Assembly: GCF_000203795.2 (NCBI RefSeq)
Contig: NW_006281100.1
Coordinates: 174,535-238,534, forward strand
Reading direction: 5' to 3'
From: Batrachochytrium dendrobatidis JAM81
Taxonomy: Eukaryota; Chytridiomycota; Chytridiomycetes; Rhizophydiales
DNA length: 64,000 bases
The notes below the pieces were generated by a model that did no database searches, had not been told where the DNA came from, and saw only the letters and a program-made list of their open reading frames with translations. Position 1 is the stretch's first letter, and each line of letters opens with the position of its first letter. This document shows, one piece after another, positions 10,290 to 24,060 of the stretch. The translations under genes were made by a program, and so were the position numbers.

Positions 10290-13200
10290 TCAACCTGAAC
10301 GTGAGGTTTTTAATGTCTTTGTGGGTCTTGTAGATCGATCCTTATCTTTCATGCTACAAGTCATACTTGATAAACCAGTTTGCTTTATATTTCTAGTTGG
10401 AGTAGTGCCAAGTGCAGATCCAGATCCAGCTATAGGTGAAGTCTGTCGTCGTAAATGCGAGTATCGCATTGAATAAGCAATAGATTGTGACGAGTTGATG
10501 GTTGGCGTATTTTCAGATAGTCGTCGTTTGAAACCAGAGGCAGATGGTCCAGCAAAAGGAGATTGAGATGGACTCGAGTCATGCATAAGCGATGTGGTCT
10601 TGAAATTTTTGGTTGAACGTTTAGCTACAGATCTCCTTAAAGTAGTTGCCGATTTGATAGATTTCACAGTCGATGCATGAGTCAAGGACGAGGCTACATT
10701 TTGCGCAGATTCTGCAGCGGGTGCAACCACTGCGTCAGCTATTTTTTGGATGCGTCGAGTATTGTTTTGACCATCAATTTGAGTTGTAAACGCAATATTC
10801 TTGATTAATGATGCACCAGTAACAGATGAAGGTGAGGAAGATGCGGCTTTCGAGTAACTCGTAATTAATCGATCACGGATAGAAGGACCTAACATCCATT
10901 TTAAAATCAGTACTTGAAATCACTATTCAACTTAATCAATACTGCATACACTCACCTTTAGAAGATCGAAGCTGTTGACGCAATTTTTCCAAATTCGAAT
11001 TTGATCCCAGCACTGGGTGATTGGCAAGTACTTTGGGTAAAGGAACTTTAGGTTTAGGTATTCCACTTGCAGGTATCAGTTTGTGACAATCAATCGGTTT
11101 CACATACTGTGTCAGCATTGGCCCAGATGCACCTGCAGAATGCCGTCTTATTGTATTGAGAGTACCACGCATACTTTTCAAAGGCACACGCTTGTCAGAA
11201 ACTTGATTTACCTTGACAGAACACGCAGTTTTCGAAATCAAAGGAGTGATATCTTGCATTGCTGCTCGGGCTAATTTGTCCGATTCAAAAGCATCTTTTT
11301 CACTCATTTCTTCATTGTCCGAGTCAACTAATTCGTTGCTGTCCAAAGACTGTGATAATAACTCTGCTTCAATGGAGCAAACATCACTGGAAGGTGTGTA
11401 AACTGCTGTAGCATTGTGGCTCGACTCGGTGGATTTCCTAGAAGATTGAGATTGAGCAAGATCCGGTGATAGTGGAGAGTTCCAAGAGTTGGAAATATCA
11501 TCAACACATGATTTTTTGTCATTTTTGTCAGAGTAGCTTTCACGAGAAGTAGAACTACTAGAATCATCACTTATAGTAGACATCATGGCATTAATAGTCA
11601 GCGGCTCATTGTCATATTTTTCCGAAATTTTGTTGGATTCCGAATAGTCGACGATCGATCTCTCATCATCACTATTACTATGTCTATCGATTGTGACTTT
11701 GACTGTATCAGAAAACTCTTTCGTTGCTGGACTATCTAGTCTGATGCTGCATAAATCATAATCCGTTACGACAACGCCATCTTCGACATTATAATCATCA
11801 GCATGATCCGTCTTACTGCAGGCTAAACTATCAGGATGGTGCTTTTGAGGCTCTTTCATTCCAGGCGAATGAAATATATAGTCGTCATCATCATCACCCA
11901 TGACATTGGAAATATCATTTACATCAAAGAAACCGTGGTTACCGTCACGATACATAGTGTCACCATGCTTGTTTGGTGAAACAACACGATTTGGTGAAAT
12001 GTGGCTATTTTGAGTATTGAACGAATCGTGCAAATCATTTGTTAAACTCGTTGGTAGATGCACGCAAGCAGTGTTGGATGCCATATTTCCGACTGTTTCG
12101 GTGCTAATCAAAGAACTCATGCAATCCATAGAATCAGTTAAATAAGATAGTTTGCTTTCTGGCTGGATTATACTTGATTGTATGGGGGATGATGGCAGCT
12201 TGCAGGTATCTGGCTGCAGTGAGGTACTTTCTGACAATCCTGCCTCGATTGTTTTAAAGTTTTGGGCAATGCCAGTTTTGATTGTATCGGTTATAGACGT
12301 TGGAGTTTGAAAATCATTTGAAACATGACGAATCTCGGCCAAATTTTCGACATCCATTGACAACATATTCAATGCATATTTACTTTGCGCAGTTTCATCA
12401 ACTACAGTGCTAGGGCTTTTAGCAACAGAAATTGCTTCAGAGCATGCTTGGGTTTCAGATACAAGTGCAACGGTGCCAGATTGAGAGGTTTGAAATGTTG
12501 TTAAAGGCATAGTTTGAATCTTTTCGACTATGAGGTGTGTGTGCATGGGCAATGATGTAGACCTTTTTATAGGCTTTAGATTTGACGTGTCCTTTAGCAT
12601 CTGAACAGAAAATGCAGGATTGAGTAGAGTATTGTCTTGACTGCTTGACATTTTTGGTGTTGAGCATAATTTTACTGCTGATGGCATGGGCTGGCTCAAA
12701 CTAATGTATGATGCACAAGATGATACATGAGTTTTGTTTGATAAAATATCAACTCCATTTTTAAGCATGGATGTGGTAGTTGACACGGAGTTGGATACAG
12801 ATCCCTTATCCTCATCCAGAGATCGCAGTGTGTTTTGCATTTTGTTGTTAATCAGCAACGCCTTGTCAGTCACTACAGATGTGTCTATATGCTTGTCCAA
12901 CAGAGAATCAGTCATTGTAATATCTTGGTCATGATCAAATGATTTGTCCTCGGAGGTCTCCAAGGACAGCTCATTTACGTTCCTAGATGCCAACTCCTTT
13001 TCGCTATCACTGACAGTAGTCGCGGCCAAATCGGTTTCAACTTTAAGCGATGTTACAGGTGTGCCAGTCAGACTAGAAGTAGGATCAAGTATATGGCGAT
13101 CAGGGAATTGATTCTTGATCAAAGATGGTTTTACAGTATTCTGGGACAAGGGTTCTGCAGAAACACCAATGCTAGATCCATCAGAACCGCTGTATAACTC

Positions 13201-15005
13201 CATTGGAAGATCAGTAATCTCAAATCCTAAATCGTCATTTTCGTCAATTGAAACACTATCCACAAGTCGATTAAAAGAAACTAATGGTGTTGATTTGGTG
13301 TCAGGACGACTTTTAGTCGTATCAGATTCGTAATCATGACATTCGACTGTAGAAGTAGATGCGACTGCATGGTCAACACATGGCGGTTGAATACCTTTAT
13401 GTAATTGGATAGATGAAGTGAGTGGTCGAGTGTGTAATGCAGACTTGACATTGTTCACGCTATTAGGGCCATCACTTGACATTATGTCTGGAGACTGTAA
13501 TGCACTTTGTGATTGAAAGCAGTTCTGATGATGATTTGATGGTCCGATCGGCTGTGCAGATGTGTGGTGAGAGAGTAACTGCGATTTAGTAAATCCAGTA
13601 TCATTTTGGCATTCTTCAGCTATAAAACATAGCATGTTTAACGCGGAAACGGTCGAATCGGCTTTTATGTTTGCTCCACTCAATGCAAGCAACAGAGTTT
13701 GTTCAGATACTGGCATTGGGTAGTTTTTTGGTTCAATGGCATCTATAAGAAGCCCTTGATCCGATGAAATGCCAATATCTTGATCAGACAGTTCAAACAA
13801 CTGCGGAATGCTGGTTACTGGAAGCGATGTTGTATTTATCAAACCTTGTGCATGTTGCTGTGGATGCTTACAAAGATCCACAGATTCTGGATCATTTGCT
13901 ATTTCTTTTAAAGATTTAAAAGCCGCAACAACAGGCAACAGCTTGGACTGTGTCTGCTTTGGCTGCATAGGCACGTTCGATCCACTGCTTTTAATAGACT
14001 CTGATTGAGAAGACGATTTTCTAGACGAATCCAAACAAGACACAGATTTTTCGCTTACAGTGACCAATGGAGTAGATGCACTCTTGCAGAGTTTGGTGGA
14101 AAGCCGAGTTGAAGACGACTCGGTGATACTAATTGATAGGATATTAGCGTTTAAATAACAGTTGAATAAAACGGATAGCAAATATACCACGAATTCGACT
14201 AATCATTTGACACATACAGTTGAGATAATACATTAAGCAAGATCTTGATATCTGGATGATTGGAAGGAGAGATTGTGTTTGTAAACATGGGTGGAGATCC
14301 TTCTGAGCCTATTATAATCCAATCATCGATATAGATGGATGGAATAATATGTAGATGTTTCATAGTAAACTGTAGTTTATATCGACGTAGCGTCGATAAA
14401 CCTCCTCTAAATTGAAGTAAAAACTCTGGTCCATATGTGTCCTGATATCTGGTAAACAGTATTTAATACCATTATTAAGAGTGTCGAGTCAGTGATACTG
14501 AGTATATCAATTGATGATGTATTGAATGGCTAAAACAATGATCAAGCTTGACAAGCGTACCTGGCAATCAAGTTTTCTGATAAACTCGCTTGAATCGTAA
14601 CACCTTGATCGGCTATTTCCAAACAATGTGCAGCATTTGAATTATTCTGAGAAGGACAAGATATAATCTACATAACACTCGAAATGTGTTAGAATTCGAT
14701 GATTGATCATCAGTTTCCAATGCATGTGAATGAATCCAGACAATAATCAGAACATCAATGCACATTACATTCACAATCTGAACATTGTTTTTGCAGTCTG
14801 ACCACTCGGATAATGTATGTAAAGTATCCAGTCTTGACTGGATTGATGCATTGTGATGATGATTATTTCCAAGTGCAGAATCCAGTCTATGTGATTGGGA
14901 TGCAGCAGCACAAGTAGAAAGTTGCTGATGGAGAGTTTTAAGTTCAGTTACCAAGAATCCAGACAGCCAGGGTCTAATCAGTCTTTCTTTTGAATGAAAT
15001 TCCAT
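10290..15005 (-). CDS. Large Ser-rich protein with candidate TPP1/Est3-like (shelterin) OB fold
   Basis: Five exons: 14769-15005, 14561-14646, 14218-14448, 10956-14128 and 10290-10888 (4326 bases, 1441 residues). The first ~180 residues look folded: LIRPWLSGFL near the N-terminus recalls the LRPWI opening of ACD/TPP1, followed by LEIADQGVTIQASLSENLI and a long beta-rich stretch (GPEFLLQFRG, YKLQF, IYIDDWIII), the order expected of the TPP1/Est3 OB domain. If right, it would act at telomeres (telomerase recruitment, Pot1 binding). The remaining ~1250 residues are Ser/Thr/Asp-rich and look disordered, ending in a basic tail. It is much longer than human TPP1 (~460-540). The gene model is well supported by frame; the family call is tentative. 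A frame extends upstream of ATG 15005, so the start may be earlier. Confidence 0.45.
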
Positions 15006-15700
15006 CAGATTGACACTACTCGTCAACCTGTTCAATCCTTCAGCAATCGCACAACTTGCAGTAAGAATTTTGCATGTCCGATTCTGCATTTGGTTGGCAG
15101 TCACGCTTGACCAAGTTGTCCGACAATTGTTAAATAATTTGAATTTAGTCATTATTGAATACTCGTATCTTGACTGAAAACTAGTGCTCGACAAACTTTC
15201 AAGTTCGATCGCTCGTCTAATTTGTATGCGTTGTTTCCAGTTCGTTTTATTAATAAACTGTCAAAAAATAGTCATATATTCTGCCTGATTCATTGTGAAA
15301 TAATCCAAAGTTTACTTTGAATACAAAACAAATATTCACATTTCTGTTCCAACACACCTTTGATATCTTTTCAACCTCCAAACACTGGATAACTGGAATG
15401 GAAACAACAATTGTATTCCCGAAATGTTTTCTTGGACTAGAACGTATCTGATATTAAGATACAATTTCAATAAAACAAATAATCCATTTCCAACAACGAA
15501 TATGTAACGATTGTTTATTCCAAGACAATCAGTCCAAGATCAATACAGAAAAGTGTCATTTTACGTGAATACGACTGTAAATATAACAAAACATCTCATC
15601 TTGTCAGCATAACTCGTGTTTCTCATTCTCAAACGCAGTGGGTTACATTTACAAAGCTATAGTCAAATTTCTTGATCATATACGATGTTATTACTAAAAA
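15006..15700. repeat. Spacer with partial copy of the dispersed repeat family
   Basis: 15370-15470 (GGAATGGAAACAACAATTG, then TTCTTGGACTAGAACGTATC) aligns by eye with 62105-62175 and with the reverse strand of 40655-40720. 15555-15590 has the terminal word TTTTACGTGAATACGACTGTAAATA. No gene recognised. Confidence 0.5.
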
Positions 15701-18700
15701 CTAATCCGATATAGTAGGGGATTTATGCATCTTGAACGAGTCGGCTACTTTGGTGCCCTTTTTTCTGGAAAATTTGAGTATATTGGACAGAGTGACAAAC
15801 AGCATCAATGCAGTAAACACCACATCTGATGCAACAAATGGAGACCAATATCCATAAGCAATGCAAACACTCGCCAATAGATAGATTATAAGCGTTGTTT
15901 TACGTGAGTTGGGCTCATTACTAAAGTTTCAGAAATGGATTCAACATGATCAATAAAGGTGTTCAAGTATCCATGAGTATAACGTGTTTATACTTACATT
16001 CGAGTTGTCCAAAATGGCCACAGTCGAAAAGAATGTCCAAAAGCAAGCACCAGTTGAAGACATGAACCAACCACTCTGCTCATGGAACTTAGTGCAATCC
16101 ATTCTATCCATCCGCCATGTCTGATTGTCGCATGTGGTGATGTAAATACACCTACAGCAGACAAAGACAACACGCTAAACGGAATCAGCATTGCTGATAG
16201 CATCAGCACAGTCTGCGAAGCAGCAACATCATCCTATATCATCCACTGGGAGTCAATAAACATAGACATTCAATTACATCATAAAATGATTTGCAATGCA
16301 TTGTGGTATCGTTGTAAAATTTACCTGAAAACGTCGATATTTGGATTGGTACGATGCATGCAAAAACAAATAAGTAAAACAGAGCAAATGAACCGTATGC
16401 CATGGAAAAAATATCACGGCAATACCAACAGGCACCCATCCAGCAATACCAAGTCGTAAACTAAACATTACGCTCAACAGGGAGCCAGCCACTTGTCCTA
16501 GTCCCCATGTAAAAAACTCAAGCAGCAAGTGCGTAACATATATAATACTTGTTGATACAGAAAACCAAAAATGTAAACCAAAAGGATTGGCTAGATCACG
16601 ATGGCCCAAAAAGATGGTTGAAGGATTCAATGTGATTGTAATGTAAGGGTAAATCAGATCCAAAGCAAATAGAAATAAATACGTTGGCATAAATAGTCGA
16701 TCCATTGAACTTTGTAATGAAAGTATTCGCTCTGGAAATAAAGTAGTCAGATATTAACAAATATTTAGACTTGGCATGACAGTATCATCAAGTAAAATAC
16801 ATGCACAATGATACGCTTTTCATACATACTTTGATCATTTAGGCTATAAAAATAGGGTGACGAGTATAACAACATACTCGCAACAATCATGGCAGGCAAA
16901 AAAGTGATAAAGTCGCCAATCAGCAGTCCCAAACTCGCTATCCAATGAATTTTTATCCGAATGACGGATGTCTTGCACGATAATGGAGACGCCAGTGCCA
17001 TTTTCAACCCAGATTTAAAGTCTAGATCGCTTGGACTATGGTACCATGATAAAATTGTGTCTGAAATATTCGAAACAAATTTAAAATCGTTTGAAGGCGG
17101 TGCACCATACTCTACAAAGGGTGGGAAAGTTGGATGTTCATCTGTATACGCAAAAAGTGTAAATATTCATACTATATAGCCGCATATACTTTTAGAGAAT
17201 CATGCATTTCAAAACAAATTTAAACTTACCACACTGGGGCGTTATTTTCACAAGATACTTGAGATGATTGTCCTTGATTCTTGGAAACACAAAGTGCGAA
17301 ACAACTGCAGACGTATCTAAAGTAACTGTTGTTCCAAAAATCAAATCTAGCAAGTCATGTCAGCACATACAATGATCGAATTCAAGCGCAATGACGCTTT
17401 AAATATGTTACAATGCATATTTACCAAAAGTAGATATAGCCACGCTATGAGGTTCATCAAAATCATCAAAATTAGCTTCGACAAATCCAGTCGAGTCACT
17501 GTGTTTCTTTAAAAGTATATTAACATTATTTTGAGGCCCAAACACTTCGTTTGTGTTGACTTCTATCATAGTCCAGCAAGGTCTCCCGTCCTCTCTCAAA
17601 TCGGATAATCTTCGAAACATAAGTTTAAAGGGTTCTGTAGTGGATTGAGGAATCTGTCTTGCCAGAGATTGACGTAGATTGTAATAGACTGGCAGCTCAT
17701 CAGTGACGGACTGTAGTGAAGCTGCAAGTATATCGATTGGAGTGGACGCTGTTTGATCCAAAAGTGAATCATTGTTTATATTGAGCGAGCAGCTGCTAGT
17801 GACTAAACGAAACATGCGTTTCTTGGCTGAATTTGCACTGATTGAGAATGTATGGGTTTTAACGGCATCATCTGCCAAATCGGGAATGCTGAGAATGCTG
17901 TTATTGGTAAATGTGGTGCTACTGATCTCTAAGCGTTTCTGTTTCATGGGGGTTAGAATTGCTTGAATATACCAAGCATATAACGTAGACAAGGTATACA
18001 AATTAGATTAATCATGTCCATAAGATCTGCACTCAGTTATATACCAATCTACCAACCATTATGCAGTTTCGGAGTGTTTAAAAACGCAGTTTTTAGTATT
18101 GACATTCGACGATCTACATCCAACAGACTGTAAGAGTCATTCCAGTCATGCAAGTCAAACATTGCATCTGCTATTTTTTCAATAAGCTGGTTGCACCATA
18201 GAGCCCCTTCATGATCAAATGTAGCCCAGACATTTGGCATAGCAGTAGCATATACGCCAAACCCTCTTGAAGGATCAACAATTCCTTTGATATGAGTCAG
18301 TTCCGAGTTTAAAACCGTGTCTTTTCTCCCGCTTGCAATTGAAACCACAGTTGTGTTTTGAATAGATATAGTATTGATACTGTTTGACCAGATCCTGTTG
18401 ACGTGGGTATATAACGCATCGATATGCATGCTCAATGGCACAGGGGGGCGATTGTGTGGAGATGAAAGCGTAATGATGGACTGGATGGTTCCTGCTGGAG
18501 CGAAAACTGCAGAGTCTAACAAAGAATCGGGATATAGATCTTCCAAGAGTGGGATCAATCTTGCAACAAAGCCGCCCATGGAATGGCCAATAATATGTAC
18601 GGATTTTGGGCCATGTTCCAAGTGTTTGTATTTACCCAAAATATGCACAATTGCCTCGCTAGCAAATTGTGCTTGAAGGAACAGTGCAGCATCTGAGAAT

Positions 18701-19258
18701 GCACCAAATTCCTTTTTTGTATCCACTAAATAAGTTGAAGGGTTAAAATGCTGTCTTTTAACCGTGATGAAGCCTAGACGACTTACTCGTGAAAATATCA
18801 AAACCAGCTACACTCCTGCCCTCGCTTCGTTTCCATTGTATGACACGATGAGCAGCAGAAGCAAACGATTGAATCTGAGTGTAATCACCAGCATGACCAG
18901 GAATAAACAGAACTGGGACGCCATTTAACTTTGAATACAAGTCATTAATAAGCTCCAAACTCACAAGGCAACAAGCAGAACAACACACCTGAGCATCTTC
19001 GTCCATGTGTTTGTACATTAAATTACCATCATTCTCTCTATGCAAGTAAAGAGAATAATGGTTGCATTTATAGTTCTGACTGAATATAAACTTGGATTGT
19101 AGAATGTAATTGGGATGAATATAGTTGCCATCGCACTGTTTTGGAGCAGTTTTGTATTTAAAAAACGAGAACACAGACAGTCCCATGAGGACTGACGTGG
19201 ACAGAACCAATACAAGCCATTTCAGCTGAAGCAATCTTGCCAATTTGAATATCGACAT
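15701..19258 (-). CDS. PGAP1: GPI inositol-deacylase (PGAP1/Bst1)
   Basis: ER membrane lipase that removes the acyl chain from the inositol of GPI anchors, needed for ER exit of GPI proteins. Eight exons: 18787-19258, 18057-18725, 17425-17961, 17230-17346, 16830-17141, 16325-16731, 15998-16233 and 15701-15920 (2970 bases, 989 residues). An N-terminal membrane anchor (LKWLVLVLSTSVLMG) is followed by GVPVLFIPGHAGDY, the lipase elbow HIIGHSMGGFVAR with the nucleophilic Ser, LSSPHNRPPVPL, and TFDHEGALWCNQL with the family's late His. After a luminal domain the C-terminal third is a chain of hydrophobic helices (from about residue 650), as in PGAP1. ATG 19258 was chosen at the anchor; an in-frame ATG at 19306 would add 16 residues. 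Head to head with FIS1. Confidence 0.92.
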
Positions 19259-19384
19259 GCAGAATTTACTTGATATTTGCAAGTAAATTCTGAAAATCAA
19301 AAACACTTTTAATCGTGTTCAAATATGGCCAAAAAATTAGATTTTCACTTTGTTGCTTTGCATTGAATTCTTACCCTTATCGTC
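19259..19384. promoter_or_regulatory. Short bidirectional promoter region between PGAP1 and FIS1
   Basis: Only 126 bases separate the two divergent ATGs, so both promoters must share this stretch unless transcription begins inside the neighbour. No defined motif is called; the role is inferred from spacing. Confidence 0.5.
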
Positions 19385-20256
19385 ATGGATTCCCTTCCGC
19401 ATGCATTCGAGGCTGAAATGTCGCTCTCTCAAGAGGAACTGCAGGTATGAAATGCTATAGGAATTCAGTCTTTTTAAAAGTTGAATTCAATGGAATCTTG
19501 ACTATTGTTTCGTATTCATTTCATCGCAAGACCATTCGAGACCTGTACAAGAAAGAAGGAGCTGCTGTTTCTCCACAGGTCAAGTTTAACTATGCTTGGG
19601 CATTAGGTAATTTGCAATGGATTGAGTACACTGCTGTATAACATATGGTTTGATACTGTGATGATCGATTCAGTAATGATAATGTATTGTATTTTCACTC
19701 GACAGTTCGCAGTACAAAAAGACAAGACCAACAGCTTGGTGTGGATCTACTTCATGGTATGTGTTGTCGAAATTGCAAGAAATTCGGATTCCTACTCATG
19801 TGTATGTGATAATACAGCTATATATCGTGAAAATCCTGGACGAAGACGGGAATGTCTGTACTATTTGGCTCTTGGCGAGTACAAACTTGGAAACTACACC
19901 GTAAGCATCCTTTCAATCCATCACGGATGTATTTATCCCATCTCGACTCGGTACTAACAATCCATTCAACGTTGAATGGTTTACTTAGAAAGCTCGTCGG
20001 TATGACGAAACACTACTGAATATGGAGCCGAGCAACCCTCAAGCTCTGGCACTCAAAACATTGATCGCTGAACACGTTCAACAAGGTGCGTTGTTTGGTT
20101 TTGATTTTTAGCGTTAGATTGACTGCTCGACTCATTACATGTTTAACACATTTGGTATGCAATATTGTAGAGGGTCTTGTTGGTATGGCCATTGTTGGTG
20201 GAATGGTTGCTGTTGTGGGTATTGTCGGTGCCATGTTTATGCGTCGTAAAAACTAA
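19385..20256 (+). CDS. FIS1: Mitochondrial fission protein FIS1
   Basis: Outer-membrane TPR protein that recruits the fission machinery. Six exons: 19385-19444, 19531-19606, 19706-19756, 19818-19900, 19989-20085 and 20171-20256 (453 bases, 150 residues, usual for the family). TPR-like helices: [52 protein letters not shown]. The C-terminal anchor begins [20 protein letters not shown] and ends in the short basic tail RRKN, typical of tail-anchored mitochondrial proteins. Confidence 0.95.
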
Positions 20257-20554
20257 GCCTATGAAATACAAGATTTATTCATATTCATTACTTGTTTTAT
20301 CGATTACTTCTTTTGAGCCTGTAAATTCTATAGTTTGATCTCGACTCTGTTGAGCAGCACGCTTTGTATTAATTTCAAAAGTGCATGATTTTGACATGAA
20401 CCATACATGACAATCGTTTTGAATTCGAGTACATGGATAGGGTTACGAGGTATTTTCAAACAGTTGATGCTTTAATGTAGCGCCACATTTTACACTGTTG
20501 ATAAAGTAAGCATCATAGTTCATTTATACAGATAACAACATTCATTCTATTCAA

Positions 20555-23500
20555 TCAAGATTTCGGTTCAGCAGGAATATTGCTTGATGTAGTATGCATG
20601 GTGATGTGATTAGACTCGTCCGATTCATTCGATTCATTCGATTCATTCGATTCATTCGACTCGTTTGAATCACTATCAGACTCGGTTTCTTCCGATGTTG
20701 CACTCTCCTCATCTGATGAAACATCATCCAAGGCTTGTAGTGCAGAAACTGCATTCAGAATCTCTAGATTAGCAGGTGGACCTTTTGGTATCTGATCTGC
20801 CACCGTAGCATCGTCGCCGCATCTAGAATTCGTAGCACTACTGCCTTCCCTTGCACTTCCAGAAAGGCTGCCTCGCCCACTAATTCCTGATAAAATATCC
20901 ACCTCGAGTGGATTGTCCGAGGCTAGAAAATCATCCAGAGCGACCACTCGCTTTATTTTTTTGGACTGAGTTGTACGTATGTGTTTAACTGTGCTGGTCA
21001 CAACTCGATCTCTATGCCATTCTTCATTTGTTTCCTGTTTGAAAGGGGATAAACATGCTTTGTGAGTTGTAGAAAAGAATCTTTGGTATAAAACATAGAC
21101 TTACTACTACAACGCGAAGGGACGCATTCGAGGGTACTGTTGTCCAAGGTGGTAAATCTGTATATCCATCCACCCGTGTTCCAACAGCGTGTGACAATGT
21201 GCCAGTTCGAAATGCAGCCAAAGCTAAAATGGGATAGTTTAGTACAACGTGTGAATCAATCTGAGCTTGAAAAAGATAAAAGTACATCAAATTTACCATC
21301 AAAAGGATCGGCGGGCTTGGATACACCTTGAGATCCAGCTAAAATCTGCACAAGTCTGCATAATGTTGCATACCGAGTTTCCAAATCATCCTTTTCATGG
21401 TCCTTGTCATCATACAGATAAAGTGGTCGATGAACCAAAGCAGCCAAGAATCTCGCTCGATCCCTCACATCAAAATTCAAATCATACCGTGCAAGCTCTA
21501 GCACGTACTCAAAACATAGACGAACCACATTCAGCACACGTGAATCGCATGAAACCTGCATAGATGTGTCAACAGCTTTCCCCATTTCCATATGTATTTT
21601 GCAAGTTTCGAGATTCACTGCAACACTAGCTGCTAGATTCAGTGTCTGCAGTTTTACTACCTCTCCCTCCGTTACAAACGATTTTACAGCCACTCGTAAA
21701 GCATCTGGAGCAATCAATGGAAGGGAAGTGACGTAGTGGCCAATGAGCCATAATACAGATGCCTTGGCCATTGAAACGGTTATGGAATCATATGATTGGA
21801 AAAGCTGTCGAATTACTTTTGTCGTGGTAGTAGATTTATCCCCACTTTGTTTTGTATCAACTGTCAATAAAAGAGATGTTTCCGCTGCGTTGTGTGCGTC
21901 AAGATCAGACCTAGCTTGTAGTAATCGACGCAAAACAATAATAACTTCGCCCACAATCGCAGCTAATTCAAATGTAATTAGTGGTTGAGTTGTACAATAG
22001 AACGTTGGTGAGATTCAAATATTCAAAATCGCTCTGATCTGATAGTTTTGAAAAAGTAAATTAGTTTCAAATTAGTTACCATTGGGCTCAGATACTAGAG
22101 CAACTAGGGTTTTAAGACTCTGATCAATTACAAATGGAAGTCGACTAGCAAGCCGTCCCCAAACCTGGATCGTTCGTATACATAGTTTCTCATCGGCATT
22201 GGTCACATACGCCTAAAACACATTGAAAAAATTAGTGTCTTCATGAACCAATACATGTATCAACGTATAAACCAAAATTGATAGTTTGATCTTACTTTGA
22301 ATTCGCCCAGCACAAACTCCATGTTTTCTTTGCATACAATGCATTCCATAATTTCAAGTTTCAAGTCACGTATAACCGGAATATCACCATGAAACACAGC
22401 AAAACAGTGGCAGAATTCTGAAAACGCACCAGGAATAGTCTTGCATATCGACAAAATAACCAGCAACACTGCATACTGATTTTCTCTAGAATACCTAACC
22501 AGTCGAATCAAAAATGGAACGGCCTTGTTGAGATCAGCCATGGATCCAGTGGTGGAGATTGCCGTGATGACTGTTAGAACAACAGATATATTGCGCGAGT
22601 GAAGAAGCGGTTTGATTGAGCTGATGAATTGAGCATGATCGTTGTCTCTATATGAGGATTTAAAAGCAGGTGACTCGGATAAAGCAGTGGATGCTTCAGT
22701 GACTGGAGGCAAGAAATTTACGCGAACGTATCGCATAATCATGGTCATGATCTCAATTTGGCCCCACTCATCACAATCTATCATAAGTCGACATAGTTTA
22801 TGATAGTGTTTGTGAATAAGATCATATCGATCTGGACAGATTCGGTTAAGAGATGATACAGCAGTCCCAAGAACGACAGTAGATTTATCATTTAATAAAA
22901 GTACTAGTAGTTCAATCAAACAGTCCTTTTGCATTGGATCCAAACTGAACGCATCATGTTGATAGATTCAATAAACAATGGATGAGTGGTTGTTAGAAAC
23001 CTAAAACCACTCGATTGACAACTGGCTTACAAGAATGCTGAAATTCTGTTATGCAGGATAGTTACCTAAAACACTTTGGAATGGCATTTGCAGCCGCCTT
23101 TCGAACATACGGCGACAGATCTGACACACCCTTGCGCAAAGCCAATGTAATAATTGGAGCAATGACTGGTACACGAATGCTAGACATGACACGCAAAGCC
23201 ATAGCTCTAATCAATGGGTTTTTATCCGTCATGTCCTTTTGGAATGTATTGATGGACAAGAGCGCCAGATCCGGTTCTTGCTCAGCATAACGAAGCAAGT
23301 AGATATAGACGAGCTTGCGGACATCGAATGACTGAGATGCAACGTTTTTGATGACATGTGGAAAAAACTCGGATACGTTGTTTCCTTTAGACATGAGCTA
23401 TTACCATTGTATGGATAGATGATTGAATGTAAGCCGAATGGACGGAAACAGTATGATTGCCATGCATTCAATACGATTGAATAAACGTATAATAATCCAA

Positions 23501-23860
23501 CTCATTGAGCACTTACAGCTACCAGTCGCTTCATAGCATCGAGCTTTTCCTTGTCAAACTGGATTTCAACGCAGATGTACATGATGAAAATCGATTAGTT
23601 TGGCTCAGACATCGAGTTGAAGATTCATGCATAATGACATAGTGCATCACTTTTCCAGCATAGTAACAGACTAGACTTTGTATAACTACCTTTGAATTAA
23701 GACCAGGCAGAATATCAGCAGTTTTTTCCTCGGCAGTTTCGTACAGATGAGCAGGAATGCCGACCTCTTTGGTCTTTTCTACAATCTGAGTAGTGAGCAT
23801 CTGAGAGAATCTGCCAGCTTCTGAAGCCAAAGAAGTAGCAGTGCGTACTACAGAGTTCAT
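20555..23860 (-). CDS. AP3B: AP-3 complex beta subunit
   Basis: Large chain of the AP-3 adaptor. Eight exons: 23690-23860, 23517-23558, 23066-23397, 22296-22944, 22080-22212, 21297-21962, 21105-21265 and 20555-21034 (2634 bases, 877 residues). The adaptin trunk is unmistakable: [102 protein letters not shown], then FRTGTLSH. The C-terminal part is an acidic Ser/Glu hinge ending in NES tandem repeats; the appendage (ear) domain of animal beta-3 is absent, so the chain is shorter. The intron at 21266-21296 is only 31 bases in this model; a 58-base alternative keeps the frame. Confidence 0.92.
20622..20657. repeat. Four perfect 9-bp tandem repeats (NES-encoding) in AP-3 beta hinge
   Basis: GATTCATTC repeated four times, followed by variant copies. 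On the minus strand it encodes consecutive Asn-Glu-Ser triplets in the acidic hinge, a likely length-polymorphic microsatellite. Confidence 0.9.
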
Positions 23861-24060
23861 GATTAAAATTCCAGATATTGTAGTAGCTCAAGCGAGTTTC
23901 CGACTTTTCATCCAACTCGAATTTCAATTGTCAATCAACTCGGCCTTGCATTACAATCTGCTCTGCATTCAAGGGTTGTAACATGAATTCACAAACATTT
24001 ATTCTGAATAAACTGTTTTAAAAGTATAAATTTTATTCCATATGTCTTGTAAATGTAATG

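Noticed and set aside
10936..14190. Treating the 1084-codon frame as a complete gene
   Set aside because: Both ends have consensus splice sites that join it in phase to upstream (OB-like) and downstream (basic tail) exons.
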